From contig NZ_FOPH01000002.1 of NCBI RefSeq assembly GCF_900113415.1, positions 124,001 through 188,000 of the forward strand: 64,000 bases of DNA. Reading direction: 5' to 3'. Positions 52,447-62,113 of the stretch are shown in pieces. Position numbers and translations under genes: made by a program. The notes beneath the pieces were generated by a model, which made no database searches, was not told where the DNA came from, and saw nothing but the letters and a program-made list of their open reading frames with translations. Numbering within the stretch: position 1 is the first letter of the stretch; each line of letters opens with the position of its first letter. The DNA comes from Oribacterium sp. WCC10 (GTDB taxonomy: Bacteria; Bacillota; Clostridia; Lachnospirales; Lachnospiraceae).

Positions 52447-53031
52447 ATGTATCTGATTGCCGGTCTCGGAAATCCGGAAAGAAAATACGAAGGCACACGT
52501 CATAATGCAGGCTTTGCTGCGATTGATGCGCTGCTTGATAAGCTTGGAGGACAGAAGCTTAATGAAACAAAATTTAACGGAGCGTATACAAAGGTCCGTT
52601 ATGAAAGTTCAAAAGGAATGGAGCAGATTGTCATAGTAAAGCCACTTACATATATGAACCTTTCGGGAAACTGTATTGCTCCTTTGGCTAATTTTTATAA
52701 GATAGAACCTGAGCATATTATTGTTTTTTCTGACGATATAAATCTTGATGTGGGACGCATGCGAATAAGAGCTGCGGGCTCTGCGGGTGGACATAACGGT
52801 CTTAAATCCATCATATCATGCCTTGGCTCTGACAAATTCGGAAGAATCCGGGTCGGCGTAGGGATGAAACCTGATAATATGGATCTAGCGGTGCATGTTC
52901 TTGCCAGATTCAACCAGACTGATGAAAAAGTTATGGAGGAGATGTATGAAGAGGCGGCATCTGCGGCACTTGACATTATCGACAATGGTTTAGAACATGC
53001 CATGAACAGGTATAATTCGATGAAACTGTAA
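52447..53031 (+). CDS. pth: Peptidyl-tRNA hydrolase
   Basis: A 194-residue Pth that frees tRNA from prematurely dropped peptides. MYLIAGLGNPERKYEGTRHN holds the catalytic His; KPLTYMNLSGNCIAPLANFY, then DINLDVGRMRIRAAGSAGGH with NGLKSI complete the signatures. ATG 52447 follows AGGAGG; the earlier in-frame 52393 start is rejected. mfd follows after 21 nt. Confidence 0.96.
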   Translation: MYLIAGLGNPERKYEGTRHNAGFAAIDALLDKLGGQKLNETKFNGAYTKVRYESSKGMEQIVIVKPLTYMNLSGNCIAPLANFYKIEPEHIIVFSDDINLDVGRMRIRAAGSAGGHNGLKSIISCLGSDKFGRIRVGVGMKPDNMDLAVHVLARFNQTDEKVMEEMYEEAASAALDIIDNGLEHAMNRYNSMKL

Positions 53032-53052
53032 AACATACGAAAAGGAAGGCAC

Positions 53053-56000
53053 ATGGTTAATCCGTTTTTACGAACAAATTCTTATAAGGAACTGCAACAG
53101 GCGCTTCAGGAAAGGAGAGGGCCACTGGCTGTGACTGGCACTGTTGATCCTGTAAAGGCACAGATTCTGGTGGCACTTAACAGTGCAGCTCAGGTATCGG
53201 CTAAGAATGCAGGGGTGAAATTCGGCGGAAGCTGGAAACTCATGGTGGTTAAAGATGAGATGACCGGCAAGCAGTTCGTAAAGGATATCCATGCATTTTC
53301 TGAAAATGCATGGTACTATCCGGCAAAGGATTTTCTGTTTTATCAGGCGGATACTCAGGGTACACTCATAACAAGACAACGTGTGGAAGTTCTGAGGCAT
53401 CTTATGGAGGATGATGGGGGAGTTATAGTTGCAAGTATTGACGCTCTTATGGACAAGGTTCTTGAAAAAGAGAAGTTTACTGAGTCGGTACTTCGTATAA
53501 GCCCCGGTATGGTCATGGAGATGGAGGCACTTACACAGAAGCTCACCAATCTTGGCTATGAAAGAATGACTGAGGTGGAGGCTATGGGAGAATATTCTGT
53601 TCGCGGAGGAATAGCGGACATTTACCCGTTCACGGCAGAGAATCCTATCCGTATTGAATTCTGGGACACAGAGGTTGATAATATTCGTTCCTTTGATGTT
53701 GACAGCCAAAGATCCATTGAGTCTTTGGAAGAAGCTGAGATATATCCGGCATCTGACAGGGCCAGGGCTAAGAATGGCGAAGAAAAAGAAGTGAGCCTTC
53801 TTGATTATTTTGGAGAGGACTCAATCTTTTTTCTTGATGAACCTGACAGATTGAGAGAGCGTGGAGAGACTGTTGAGACTGAGTTCAGAGAAAGTTTTGA
53901 AGCACGCCTCACTGAGATGCAGAAACATGCCAGGCTTACAGAAATGCTTGAAGCAAACGGAATGGGTGTACAAGATGAGAAGGATCCTGACAAACTTATC
54001 TACAGCATAGACAACATTATGGACAGGCTTTGCGATGGCAGGACAGTGGCATTCAGTACGCTCGGTACTAATTTAAGCAGGATGCAGACTGCCTTATCAT
54101 TCCGTTTTGATACCGGTGAGGTGGTGCCATATAAGTCCGGTTTCGAACTTCTGATAAAGGATCTTAAACATTGGCAAAAAGAGAACTATGAGATAGTACT
54201 TTTGAGCCCTTCAAGAACCAGGGCGTCAAGACTTGCCCAGGATTTGAGGGATTATGAACTCCGTGCGTATTGTCCGGATACCGGGGATTATGGTGGAGAA
54301 GCGAAGAATGCAAAATCGGGGGAAACCGGTTATCGTGCAGCAGGAAACGCAAGTGACGGTTCTTTGCGTGTGGCCAGGGAACAGGCAGAACGAGGAGCTA
54401 TTCAGGTTAGATTCGGAGTTCTGAACAGTGGATATCAGTTTCCGGCTGAAAAGTTCGTTCTCCTTACCGAAGGAGATATGTTCGGTAATGCCAATGTTGT
54501 TCGTAAGAAGCGTAAGCAAAAGAAATTCGACGGACAAAAGATATCAAAGCTCAGTGAGCTTTCTGTGGGAGATTATGTGGTACATGAAGATCACGGTATA
54601 GGTATCTATAAGGGTATTGAGCGTATTAAGTCTGAAGGAGTGACCAAGGATTACATTAAGGTTGAATACGGTGATGGAGGTAATCTGTACCTTCCTGCAA
54701 CGAAGCTTGAAGGAATACAGAAGTATGCAAGCCAGGATATAGGTAAGGCTCCGAAACTAAATAAGCTAAACGGAAATGAGTGGCAGAAGACCAGAAGCAG
54801 GGTGCAGCATGCGGTCAAGGAGATTGCGAAGGACCTTGTGAAACTATATGCTGCACGTCAGAGTGATTCCGGATATAAATATGGGAAAGATACCATATGG
54901 CAGAAGGAATTTGAAGAAATGTTCCCTTATGAAGAGACCGCGGATCAGGAAATAGCAATAGATGCCACAAAGGCAGATATGGAAAGCCATAAGATCATGG
55001 ACAGACTTATTTGCGGAGATGTAGGTTACGGCAAGACTGAAATTGCTCTTAGAGCGGCGTTCAAAGCGGTTCAGGATTCGAAGCAGGTTGCATATCTGGT
55101 TCCTACCACTATACTTGCCCAGCAGGTATATAATACATTTGTGGAAAGGATGAAGGGCTTCCCGGTAAACATTGCCCTCCTTTGCAGGTTCAGGACTCCT
55201 CAGCAGATCAAAAAATCCATTGAGGATGTAAAGGCAGGAAGAGTCGATATAGTTATAGGTACACACAGGCTTCTCAGTAAGGATGTTGAGTTCAAGGATC
55301 TTGGGCTGCTTATCATTGATGAGGAACAAAGGTTTGGAGTCACACATAAGGAGAGGATAAAGAATCTTAAAAAGAACGTTGATGTCCTTACACTTTCGGC
55401 AACGCCTATTCCAAGAACTCTTCATATGTCTCTTGCCGGAATCAGAGATATGTCTGTTCTTGAAGAGCCTCCGATTGATCGTCAGCCTATCCAGACTTAT
55501 GTTATGGAGTACAATGATGAGCTTATACGTGAAGCTATATCCAGAGAACTGGCCAGAGTTGGACAGGTGTATTACGTTTATAACAGAGTTAACAACATCG
55601 CTGATATAGCGGGACATATTCAGAAGCTGTGTCCGGAAGCGAGAATTTCCTACGCGCATGGACAGATGTCCGAGAATCAGTTGGAAGACATCATGCTTCA
55701 GTTTATAAACGGGGAGATTGATGTTCTGGTTTCTACCACGATTATCGAAACGGGACTTGATATTCCGAATGCCAACACGCTCATCATTCAGGATGCGGAG
55801 CGTATGGGACTATCACAGTTGTATCAGCTTAGAGGTAGAGTTGGAAGATCAAGCCGCACGGCATATGCATTTCTGATGTACAGACGCGGGAAGATGCTGA
55901 GCGAAGAGTCTGAAAAGAGGCTGAAGGCTATAAGAGAATTTACCCAGCTTGGGTCAGGAATCCGTATAGCCATGAGAGATCTGGAGATAAGAGGTGCCGG

Positions 56001-56601
56001 TAATGTTCTGGGGGCTGAACAACATGGACATATGGAAGCAGTGGGATACGATCTGTACTGTAAACTGTTAAATACCGCAGTTATGGAGGAGAAGGGCGAA
56101 GCTAAGGAAGAAGCTGAGTTTGATACACAGATAAATTGCGATATAGATGCATTTATTCCGGATTCGTACATATCCAACGAGGCCCAGAAGCTGGATACGT
56201 ATAAGCGTATATCTTCCATCACCGGAGATGAAGATTTCAGTGATATTCAGGACGAACTTATCGATCGTTTCGGAGAACTGCCGGTTGAGTGTGAAAATCT
56301 TCTGTACATCGCAAAGCTTAGGGTTCTTGCTCATCAGTGCTACGCAACTGAGGTTGACATTCAGAAAGGTATGTTCAAGATAGTTCTGGATTCAAAGGCT
56401 GACATAAAAGTTGATGCTATCCCCGAGGTGGTGAAGGAGAATCACGGGCATCTGCGATTCTCCGGAGGCGCTGTTCCTATGATGGTGTTCAGACAGAGTA
56501 CAAGAGAGAAAACGTGGACGATAACTGCAACCATGGAGCACCTGGAGAATACCCTTAGAAAAATCAAAAAAGCTGATACTGATGAAGCTATGATTAAGTG
56601 A
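53053..56601 (+). CDS. mfd: Transcription-repair coupling factor Mfd
   Basis: A 1182-residue translocase that removes stalled RNA polymerase and recruits UvrA. Domains in order: UvrB-homology region (about 1-350; IRISPGM, GEYSVRGGIADIYPFTAENP), RNA-polymerase interaction domain (GDYVVHEDHGIGIYKGIERI), then SF2 helicase motifs: Walker A CGDVGYGKTEIALRAAFKAV, motif II LLIIDEEQRFG, motif III LTLSATPIPRTLHMS, and motif VI QLRGRVGRSSR. A Gly/Lys-rich low-complexity loop lies at about residues 410-445. Length is normal. Tight spacing to pth; the HU gene downstream has its own promoter. Confidence 0.96.
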   Translation: MVNPFLRTNSYKELQQALQERRGPLAVTGTVDPVKAQILVALNSAAQVSAKNAGVKFGGSWKLMVVKDEMTGKQFVKDIHAFSENAWYYPAKDFLFYQADTQGTLITRQRVEVLRHLMEDDGGVIVASIDALMDKVLEKEKFTESVLRISPGMVMEMEALTQKLTNLGYERMTEVEAMGEYSVRGGIADIYPFTAENPIRIEFWDTEVDNIRSFDVDSQRSIESLEEAEIYPASDRARAKNGEEKEVSLLDYFGEDSIFFLDEPDRLRERGETVETEFRESFEARLTEMQKHARLTEMLEANGMGVQDEKDPDKLIYSIDNIMDRLCDGRTVAFSTLGTNLSRMQTALSFRFDTGEVVPYKSGFELLIKDLKHWQKENYEIVLLSPSRTRASRLAQDLRDYELRAYCPDTGDYGGEAKNAKSGETGYRAAGNASDGSLRVAREQAERGAIQVRFGVLNSGYQFPAEKFVLLTEGDMFGNANVVRKKRKQKKFDGQKISKLSELSVGDYVVHEDHGIGIYKGIERIKSEGVTKDYIKVEYGDGGNLYLPATKLEGIQKYASQDIGKAPKLNKLNGNEWQKTRSRVQHAVKEIAKDLVKLYAARQSDSGYKYGKDTIWQKEFEEMFPYEETADQEIAIDATKADMESHKIMDRLICGDVGYGKTEIALRAAFKAVQDSKQVAYLVPTTILAQQVYNTFVERMKGFPVNIALLCRFRTPQQIKKSIEDVKAGRVDIVIGTHRLLSKDVEFKDLGLLIIDEEQRFGVTHKERIKNLKKNVDVLTLSATPIPRTLHMSLAGIRDMSVLEEPPIDRQPIQTYVMEYNDELIREAISRELARVGQVYYVYNRVNNIADIAGHIQKLCPEARISYAHGQMSENQLEDIMLQFINGEIDVLVSTTIIETGLDIPNANTLIIQDAERMGLSQLYQLRGRVGRSSRTAYAFLMYRRGKMLSEESEKRLKAIREFTQLGSGIRIAMRDLEIRGAGNVLGAEQHGHMEAVGYDLYCKLLNTAVMEEKGEAKEEAEFDTQINCDIDAFIPDSYISNEAQKLDTYKRISSITGDEDFSDIQDELIDRFGELPVECENLLYIAKLRVLAHQCYATEVDIQKGMFKIVLDSKADIKVDAIPEVVKENHGHLRFSGGAVPMMVFRQSTREKTWTITATMEHLENTLRKIKKADTDEAMIK

Positions 56602-56677
56602 AGATTACGTTTATCTGAACATTGATGTAAAAAGGGGTCAAAAAGGGCTGAAAACCACGCAATTATGCGGTTCTTAG

Positions 56678-56706
56678 TTGACATGATGGATTTATAAATA
56701 TATAAT
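56678..56706 (+). promoter_or_regulatory. Consensus sigma-A promoter of hup
   Basis: TTGACA (56678-56683), 17-bp spacer, TATAAT (56701-56706): a perfect match at both hexamers, fitting an abundant protein. Confidence 0.95.
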
Positions 56707-56792
56707 TTCAAGCGTGAAACAAAGTAAAAGATACATCGGTAACCTGTCGTTTCAGGAAATTTAAATCTGATGGTATTACGGAGGAAATTAAC

Positions 56793-57065
56793 ATGAATAG
56801 AGTGGAGTTAGTAGCAGAGGTTGCTAAGAAGGCTGATCTTTCTAAGAAGGATGCAGAGGCTGCAGTTAAGGGCGTATTTGACGCTATTGCAGATGCACTT
56901 GCAAATGGAGATAAGGTTCAGCTTATCGGATTTGGTACATTCGATGTTGCTGAGAGAGCTGCTCGTGAGGGTAGAAACCCAAGAACTGGTGCAACAATGA
57001 AGATTGAGGCTTCAAAGGCTCCAAGATTTAAGGCTGGTAAGGCTCTTAAGGATAAGGTTAACTAA
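56793..57065 (+). CDS. hup: HU family DNA-binding protein
   Basis: A 90-residue HU ([40 protein letters not shown], then [10 protein letters not shown]), the nucleoid protein. ATG 56793 follows ACGGAGG. The gene has a consensus promoter and a terminator just after, so it is highly expressed and monocistronic. Confidence 0.97.
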   Translation: MNRVELVAEVAKKADLSKKDAEAAVKGVFDAIADALANGDKVQLIGFGTFDVAERAAREGRNPRTGATMKIEASKAPRFKAGKALKDKVN

Positions 57066-57114
57066 TTCGGGTTTTGAACTCAAAACATGTTTTATAAATT
57101 AAGTTAACATTGAA

Positions 57115-57145
57115 GGATGGTTGCTTTGCAGCCATCCTTTTTTGG
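57115..57145 (+). terminator. Intrinsic terminator after hup
   Basis: GGATGGTTGC (57115-57124) with GCAGCCATCC (57128-57137), 3-nt loop, then TTTTTTT. Confidence 0.95.
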
Positions 57146-57226
57146 ACAGGAGGGTATTGCCGGAGTGTGGCGTGATGAGGCCGTTATCCCTGCGAAACCT
57201 GACTTGATATAAAGGATTGGAGATTT

Positions 57227-57466
57227 ATGCGTTTAGACAAATACCTCAAAGTATCAAGACTGATAAAGAGACGTACCGTTGCCAATGAGGCATGTGATAC
57301 AGGGCGTGTAACCATTAATGATAAGGTGGCAAAAGCGGGGACGGAAGTTAAGCTTGGTGATATTATCGAGATTTCTTTCGGAACCAGGTCGGTTAAGGTA
57401 AAAGTTACTGCTATTCAGGAAACAGTTCATAAGGAAGACTCAAAGGATATGTATGAATATATCTGA
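57227..57466 (+). CDS. rqcP: S4-domain RNA-binding protein RqcP (YabO)
   Basis: A 79-residue protein that is almost wholly an S4 domain (MRLDKYLKVSRLIKRRTVAN; DTGRVTINDKVAKAGTEVKL; VKLGDIIEISFG). This is RqcP/YabO, which works with RqcH in ribosome-associated quality control. ATG 57227 follows TTGGAGA. In Bacillus yabP and yabQ come next; here the DivIC gene follows directly after 66 nt. Confidence 0.93.
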   Translation: MRLDKYLKVSRLIKRRTVANEACDTGRVTINDKVAKAGTEVKLGDIIEISFGTRSVKVKVTAIQETVHKEDSKDMYEYI

Positions 57467-57532
57467 GTTATGTCGGCTCGTTCCTTGATATTTGGATAGC
57501 ATGAGATTATAATCCAAGTTAAGGAGTGAAAT

Positions 57533-57844
57533 ATGAGAAACAGACGTAGAAATAAGAATACTGTATCAAACCGTCTGGCAATCATCGGAATAACGATAGT
57601 TGTACTGTTCATTGCGCTTGCCATACATGCGCGAAGCGTGACATTGAGGGAACAGGATCATAATTATCAGCTTCAGGAGGAAAGTCTTCAGGCTGATATA
57701 GAAGAGCAGCAGCGACTTTCGGAAGAGCTTGAACAGAAAAAGGTCTATGTTAAGACCAAAGAGTTCACTATGGAGAAGGCCAGAGAGATATTTGGCCTTA
57801 AGATGCCGGATGAAATCATCATAAAACCGGACGCGCAGAAGTAA
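57533..57844 (+). CDS. DivIC/FtsB-like septum formation initiator
   Basis: A 103-residue single-pass membrane protein. Short basic N-terminus, TM helix at about residues 12-30 (RLAIIGITIVVLFIALAIHA), then a heptad coiled coil (YQLQEESLQADIEEQQRLSE) and the C-terminal segment EKAREIFGLKMPDEIIIKP typical of DivIC/FtsB. It is part of the divisome FtsQLB-type complex. Its position after rqcP supports DivIC. RBS: AAGGAGTG. Confidence 0.88.
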   Translation: MRNRRRNKNTVSNRLAIIGITIVVLFIALAIHARSVTLREQDHNYQLQEESLQADIEEQQRLSEELEQKKVYVKTKEFTMEKAREIFGLKMPDEIIIKPDAQK

Positions 57845-57856
57845 ATTGAGACATAA

Positions 57857-57880
57857 AGAGAGGGCTTTTGCCCTCTTTTT
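57857..57880 (+). terminator. Intrinsic terminator after divIC-like gene
   Basis: AGAGGG (57859-57864) with CCCTCT (57871-57876), extended by weaker pairs, loop CTTTTG, then TTTT. Confidence 0.88.
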
Positions 57881-57964
57881 CTATATTACGGGTTAATGAA
57901 ATCGGAGTTTATTGGTATAATGGTAGTTATGGAGACAAAACATACGCATGTAAACAGGACTAAA

Positions 57965-59134
57965 ATGGATAAGCAGATGCTGGTGATAAGGGATTATATC
58001 TTTAAACACCGACTGATAGATAAAGGCGACTGTGTACTGGTAGGGCTTTCCGGAGGACCGGATTCGGTATTTCTTCTGTATGCATTAAAGATGTTAAGAG
58101 CATCGCTTTGTTACAGACTGTTTGCAGTGCATGTACATCATGGAATACGTGGTGAAGAAGCTGACAGAGACATGAGGTTTTCTGAAGAACTCTGTAGGGA
58201 GTGGGATATTCCATTCCGGACATGCTATGTTGATGCCCCGAAAGCGGCAAAAGAAAATGGTATGAGCCTTGAAGAGGCTGCACGAATACTAAGGTATGAT
58301 GTATTTGAAAACGTCAGGAGAGAACTGGAAAGATACGGGGATTTTATAAGAGAAGGCAATTTCAGATACGAAGAAGGCAAAAGCGATATAAAAGCTGATG
58401 ACGCTGGTTTAAGTTATCTTCCGCTTGAAGATAATACAGAGAAGTTTCATTGCAGGATCGCTGTGGCGCATCATATGGATGATCAGGCTGAAACGGTGCT
58501 TCATAATCTGGTGAGAGGATCAGGAATAAGAGGGCTTGCCGGTATGGGACCTGAAAGAGGATTTATCATCCGGCCATTGCTTTCGATAAAGAGAGAATAT
58601 ATACTGAGAAAGCTTAAAGATGAAGGCATTTCATATGTTATAGATTCTACAAATCTCGATGTACAGTACACCAGGAACCATATCAGGAATGATATCCTTC
58701 CGGAGCTCAAAGAAATCAACCCCGAAGCCGGTGCACATATAGCGCACACAGCCGAGATGCTGAGAGAAGCGGATGATTTCTTCGCAAAACTTGCCGAAGA
58801 GTATATTGAAAAAAATGCTGTGGCAGAGGAGGCAGAAGGAATGACACTTTCGCTGCCTGTTGCCGGACTTAAGAGCTATCCGGAGATAGTGAGACGGTAT
58901 GTTATGATCGGGCTGGTACGACGTATGGGTACACCGCTTAAGGACTGGAGTTCGGTGCATTTTGGAGATATGGATCGTCTGATACACGGACCCGGTAATG
59001 CACATTTGGATCTACCGTACAGGATGAGTGCCGATTATCGAAAAAAGCATCTGATTTTGAAGATAAATCAGGATATTTTGAGTGTTAAAAGGAGAAAGAA
59101 TAATGGCGGAACATGTAAGAGTTCTGATTCCTGA
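57965..59134 (+). CDS. tilS: tRNA(Ile)-lysidine synthase
   Basis: A 389-residue TilS that turns the wobble C of tRNA-Ile(CAU) into lysidine using ATP. The PP-loop signature is VLVGLSGGPDSVFLLYALKM; VHVHHGIRGEEADRDMRFSE, AVAHHMDDQAETVLHNLVRG and the following RGSGIRGLAGM segments are diagnostic. ATG 57965 with AGGA 6 nt upstream is chosen; ATGs at 57896 and 57929 would add 23 or 12 residues, but a TATAAT at 57916-57921 suggests a promoter there. The 3' end overlaps hpt by 32 nt. Confidence 0.92.
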   Translation: MDKQMLVIRDYIFKHRLIDKGDCVLVGLSGGPDSVFLLYALKMLRASLCYRLFAVHVHHGIRGEEADRDMRFSEELCREWDIPFRTCYVDAPKAAKENGMSLEEAARILRYDVFENVRRELERYGDFIREGNFRYEEGKSDIKADDAGLSYLPLEDNTEKFHCRIAVAHHMDDQAETVLHNLVRGSGIRGLAGMGPERGFIIRPLLSIKREYILRKLKDEGISYVIDSTNLDVQYTRNHIRNDILPELKEINPEAGAHIAHTAEMLREADDFFAKLAEEYIEKNAVAEEAEGMTLSLPVAGLKSYPEIVRRYVMIGLVRRMGTPLKDWSSVHFGDMDRLIHGPGNAHLDLPYRMSADYRKKHLILKINQDILSVKRRKNNGGTCKSSDS

Positions 59135-59633
59135 GGAACAGATCAATGAGAAAATCATAGAGATTGCGGATAAGATTTCAGAGGAGTATAAGGGAAAATC
59201 ATTACATCTGATCTGCATACTTAAGGGTGGGGCCATGTTCATGTGTGAGCTTGCCAAGAGACTTCATGATGTTGATGTATCCTTTGATTTCATGTCTGTT
59301 TCAAGCTATGGTGCAGGAACAACCTCAAGCGGTATAGTAAAGATCGTTAAGGATCTTGATGAGCCATTGGAGGGAAAGAATGTCATGATCGTTGAGGATA
59401 TCATCGATACAGGACATACACTTAACCATCTCAGCAGACTTCTTTTGGAGCGTAAACCGAATTCTATTGAGATTTGTACATTGCTGAATAAGCCTTCACG
59501 TCGTGAAAAGGAAGTTCCTGTAAAGTATTCATGCTTTGAGATACCTGATAAGTTTGTGGTTGGCTATGGCCTTGATTATGATCAGAGATATCGTAATCTT
59601 CCGTTCATCGGAGTGGTAGAGTTCGATAAGTGA
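59103..59633 (+). CDS. hpt: Hypoxanthine phosphoribosyltransferase
   Basis: A 176-residue purine salvage enzyme. Motifs: LICILKGGAMFMCELAKRL, the PRPP loop VMIVEDIIDTGHTLNHLSRL and DKFVVGYGLDYDQRYRNLPF. ATG 59103 (MAEHVRVLIPEEQI) follows AAGGAGA and lies within the end of tilS, the usual coupled tilS-hpt pair. The ftsH gene that often follows is absent here; a terminator and an amylase gene take its place. Confidence 0.95.
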   Translation: MAEHVRVLIPEEQINEKIIEIADKISEEYKGKSLHLICILKGGAMFMCELAKRLHDVDVSFDFMSVSSYGAGTTSSGIVKIVKDLDEPLEGKNVMIVEDIIDTGHTLNHLSRLLLERKPNSIEICTLLNKPSRREKEVPVKYSCFEIPDKFVVGYGLDYDQRYRNLPFIGVVEFDK

Positions 59634-59670
59634 TGCTACAGGCATCTTGTTGAAGTAAAGATGTAACATG

Positions 59671-59700
59671 GCGGATCGCCCCGGTGATCCGCTTGGTTTT
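59671..59700 (+). terminator. Intrinsic terminator after hpt
   Basis: GCGGATC (59671-59677) with GATCCGC (59686-59692), 8-nt loop, then TTGGTTTT. Confidence 0.78.
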
Positions 59701-59735
59701 GCCAGTTGTTGTGTTAGGGAAGAGTGTAGAGCTTC

Positions 59736-61820
59736 ATGGGAATGAGTGAAATCAACTGGGATTCACTGTATACTGCGGGTACGGATGACTATCGTTCGCC
59801 GTCAGAGCAGAATCCCGGTGATACTGTGAAAATCCGATTCAGAACTAAATATCAAGATGTGGATGCTGTCTACATTTATTTCCACGAGACTGATACCAGA
59901 GAGCGTATGAGACTCATATTCAGTGACGATTGTTTTGACTTCTATGAGTATCAGGTTGTTGTCGGAAATGCTATGCTGAGTTACAGCTTTTTTATCGAAA
60001 AGCAGGGTGAGGCATTACACTACAACCAGCTTGGAGTGTCTGACGATATGAATCCGCAGATGTCGTTTCACCTGATGCCGGGATTTCATGTTCCCGACTG
60101 GGTGAAGGGCGCGATTATGTACCAGATATTTATAGACAGGTTTTATGACGGTGACAAGAGCAACAATGTTATAGATAACGAGTACATTTATCTTGGAAGA
60201 GCGGTCAAGGGCATCAAAAACTGGGAAACTCCTGTTGAGCCTTTTGATGTACACAGGTTCTATGGCGGTGATCTGAAGGGAGTTATGGCAAAGTTGGATT
60301 ATATCCAGTATCTGGGAGTTCAGGTCATATATTTTAACCCGCTTTTTGTATCACCGTCCAACCATAAGTATGATATACAGGACTACGATCATATAGATCC
60401 GCATATCGGCAGAATCGTCAGGGATGGAGGCTCCGTTATCGAGGACTGGGAGACAGATAATGCCCGTGCAACAAAGTATTCCATCAGGACGACCAACATT
60501 GAAAATCTGGAAGCGAGTGATAAACTGTTCCTGCAGTTTGTGGAGGAATGCCACAAGAGGGGGATGCGTGTAATCATAGACGGAGTATTCAACCATTGCG
60601 GTTCCTATAACAAGTGGATGAATAAGTCCAATTTTTATAATTACAGGGATAAGAGCAACGATTATTTTGCGGGAGCATATCAGCTTAAGGACAGTCCTTA
60701 TCATAACTACTTTGCATTCGGGGATAACAGTGATGAGGCATGGCCCAAGAATAACACATACGAGAAGTGGTGGGGTAATGATACTCTGCCAAAACTGAAT
60801 TACGAAGGTTCGAGAGAGCTGGAGGAAAAGATCCTTTCTGTCGGTAAAAAGTGGGTAAGTCCACCATACAGTGTTGATGGCTGGAGACTTGATGTTGCAG
60901 CGGATTTGGGGCATACCGGTGATTATAACCATCTTTTCTGGAAGAAATTCAGAAAAGTGGTGAAGGAGGCGAATCCGGATGCAGTCATACTTGCTGAGCA
61001 CTATGGAGACCCTTTCTGGTGGCTTCAGGGAGACGAGTGGGATACCATCATGAATTATGATGCTTTCATGGAGCCTATAACCTGGTTTCTGACCGGAATG
61101 GAGAAGCATTCCGATTCAAGAAACGAAGGACTTAAGGGGGATGGAAAACAGTTCTTTGCCGCTATGACATATCATATGTCTCGTATGCCGGAGGTATCAG
61201 TACTGTGCTCTATGAATCAGCTGTCTAATCATGATCACAGTCGTTTTATGACCAGAACCAATATGAGGGTCGGACGCATAGCGACTGAGGGCTCAAATGC
61301 GGCTGATGAGGGCGTTAATGTGGCTTTATACAGGCTTGGAGCCATGATGCAGATGACATGGCCGGGAGCTCCAACGATATATTACGGAGACGAGGCGGGG
61401 ATGAGCGGCTGGACGGAGCCGGATTCCAGACGACCGTATCCATGGGGGCATGAAGATCTTGATCTCATAGAGTATCATCATTATCTTTCCAGTGTTCATA
61501 AGAGGTACAATGTATTCAGATACGGTTCTGTTATGAAGATCATGGCAGGATATAATTATGTAGTATATGCGAGACTGTATAAGAGCGAAGTGGTGATTGT
61601 AGTTATTAACTGTGGTGAGGAGGAATTCTCTCTGCAGATTCCTGTGTGGCGTACAGGGATAAAAGAGGACAATCAGATTGTCAGACTGCTTCTTACGGAA
61701 AAAGAACGTTATAATGCCGGTCAGACAAAACGATATCCTGAGAAGGGCATGTATAAGTGTACATGTCGCGCTTATACGGGCAAGATATACTACTGCAATC
61801 TGGCAGTGCATAACAAGTGA
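59736..61820 (+). CDS. GH13 alpha-glucan hydrolase, neopullulanase/cyclomaltodextrinase-like
   Basis: A 694-residue glycoside hydrolase without signal peptide, hence cytosolic. An N-terminal domain of about 120 residues (a CBM34-like beta domain is likely) precedes the barrel, which starts at GAIMYQIFIDRFYDGDKSNN. Catalytic residues: nucleophile in VDGWRLDVAADLGH, acid in VILAEHYGDPFWW, transition-state Asp in NQLSNHDHSRF. The insertion between GGDLKGVMAKLDYI and the RVIIDGVFNHCG strand is typical of this group. It would trim malto-oligosaccharides or glycogen and so complement glgC/glgD. Exact specificity cannot be told. Possible starts are 59736 or 59742; an AGGGA lies somewhat far upstream. 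Confidence 0.85.
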   Translation: MGMSEINWDSLYTAGTDDYRSPSEQNPGDTVKIRFRTKYQDVDAVYIYFHETDTRERMRLIFSDDCFDFYEYQVVVGNAMLSYSFFIEKQGEALHYNQLGVSDDMNPQMSFHLMPGFHVPDWVKGAIMYQIFIDRFYDGDKSNNVIDNEYIYLGRAVKGIKNWETPVEPFDVHRFYGGDLKGVMAKLDYIQYLGVQVIYFNPLFVSPSNHKYDIQDYDHIDPHIGRIVRDGGSVIEDWETDNARATKYSIRTTNIENLEASDKLFLQFVEECHKRGMRVIIDGVFNHCGSYNKWMNKSNFYNYRDKSNDYFAGAYQLKDSPYHNYFAFGDNSDEAWPKNNTYEKWWGNDTLPKLNYEGSRELEEKILSVGKKWVSPPYSVDGWRLDVAADLGHTGDYNHLFWKKFRKVVKEANPDAVILAEHYGDPFWWLQGDEWDTIMNYDAFMEPITWFLTGMEKHSDSRNEGLKGDGKQFFAAMTYHMSRMPEVSVLCSMNQLSNHDHSRFMTRTNMRVGRIATEGSNAADEGVNVALYRLGAMMQMTWPGAPTIYYGDEAGMSGWTEPDSRRPYPWGHEDLDLIEYHHYLSSVHKRYNVFRYGSVMKIMAGYNYVVYARLYKSEVVIVVINCGEEEFSLQIPVWRTGIKEDNQIVRLLLTEKERYNAGQTKRYPEKGMYKCTCRAYTGKIYYCNLAVHNK

Positions 61821-61895
61821 TTGTGGGATACAACAGAAGAAATCAGGCTGAAAAAATAAAAATCAAAATAAAAATCAAAAAAATTATATCTTTTG

Positions 61896-61924
61896 TTGAC
61901 AAAGGGGGTTTGGTGGTGTAATAT
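61896..61924 (+). promoter_or_regulatory. Strong promoter of the tRNA operon with A-tract upstream
   Basis: TTGACA (61896-61901), 17-bp spacer, TAATAT (61919-61924). The 45 bp upstream are a succession of A-tracts (61852-61890) suited to an UP element. A short stem CGCGAA/TTCGCG lies in the leader before the first tRNA. Confidence 0.93.
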
Positions 61925-61964
61925 AACACTCGCGTCACCGATAAGCGGTTCGCGAAAAACCTTC

Positions 61965-62035
61965 GCGGGTGTAGTTCAATGGTAGAATGTCAGCCTTCCA
62001 AGCTGAACATGTGGGTTCGATTCCCATCACCCGCT
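61965..62035 (+). tRNA. tRNA-Gly (TCC)
   Basis: A complete cloverleaf: acceptor stem GCGGGTG/CACCCGC, anticodon loop CTTCCAA giving TCC, T-arm GTGGGTTCGATTCCCAT, discriminator T. The CCA end is not encoded and would be added by the enzyme at 7.5 kb. Confidence 0.96.
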
Positions 62036-62040
62036 GAGTT

Positions 62041-62113
<73 letters not shown>

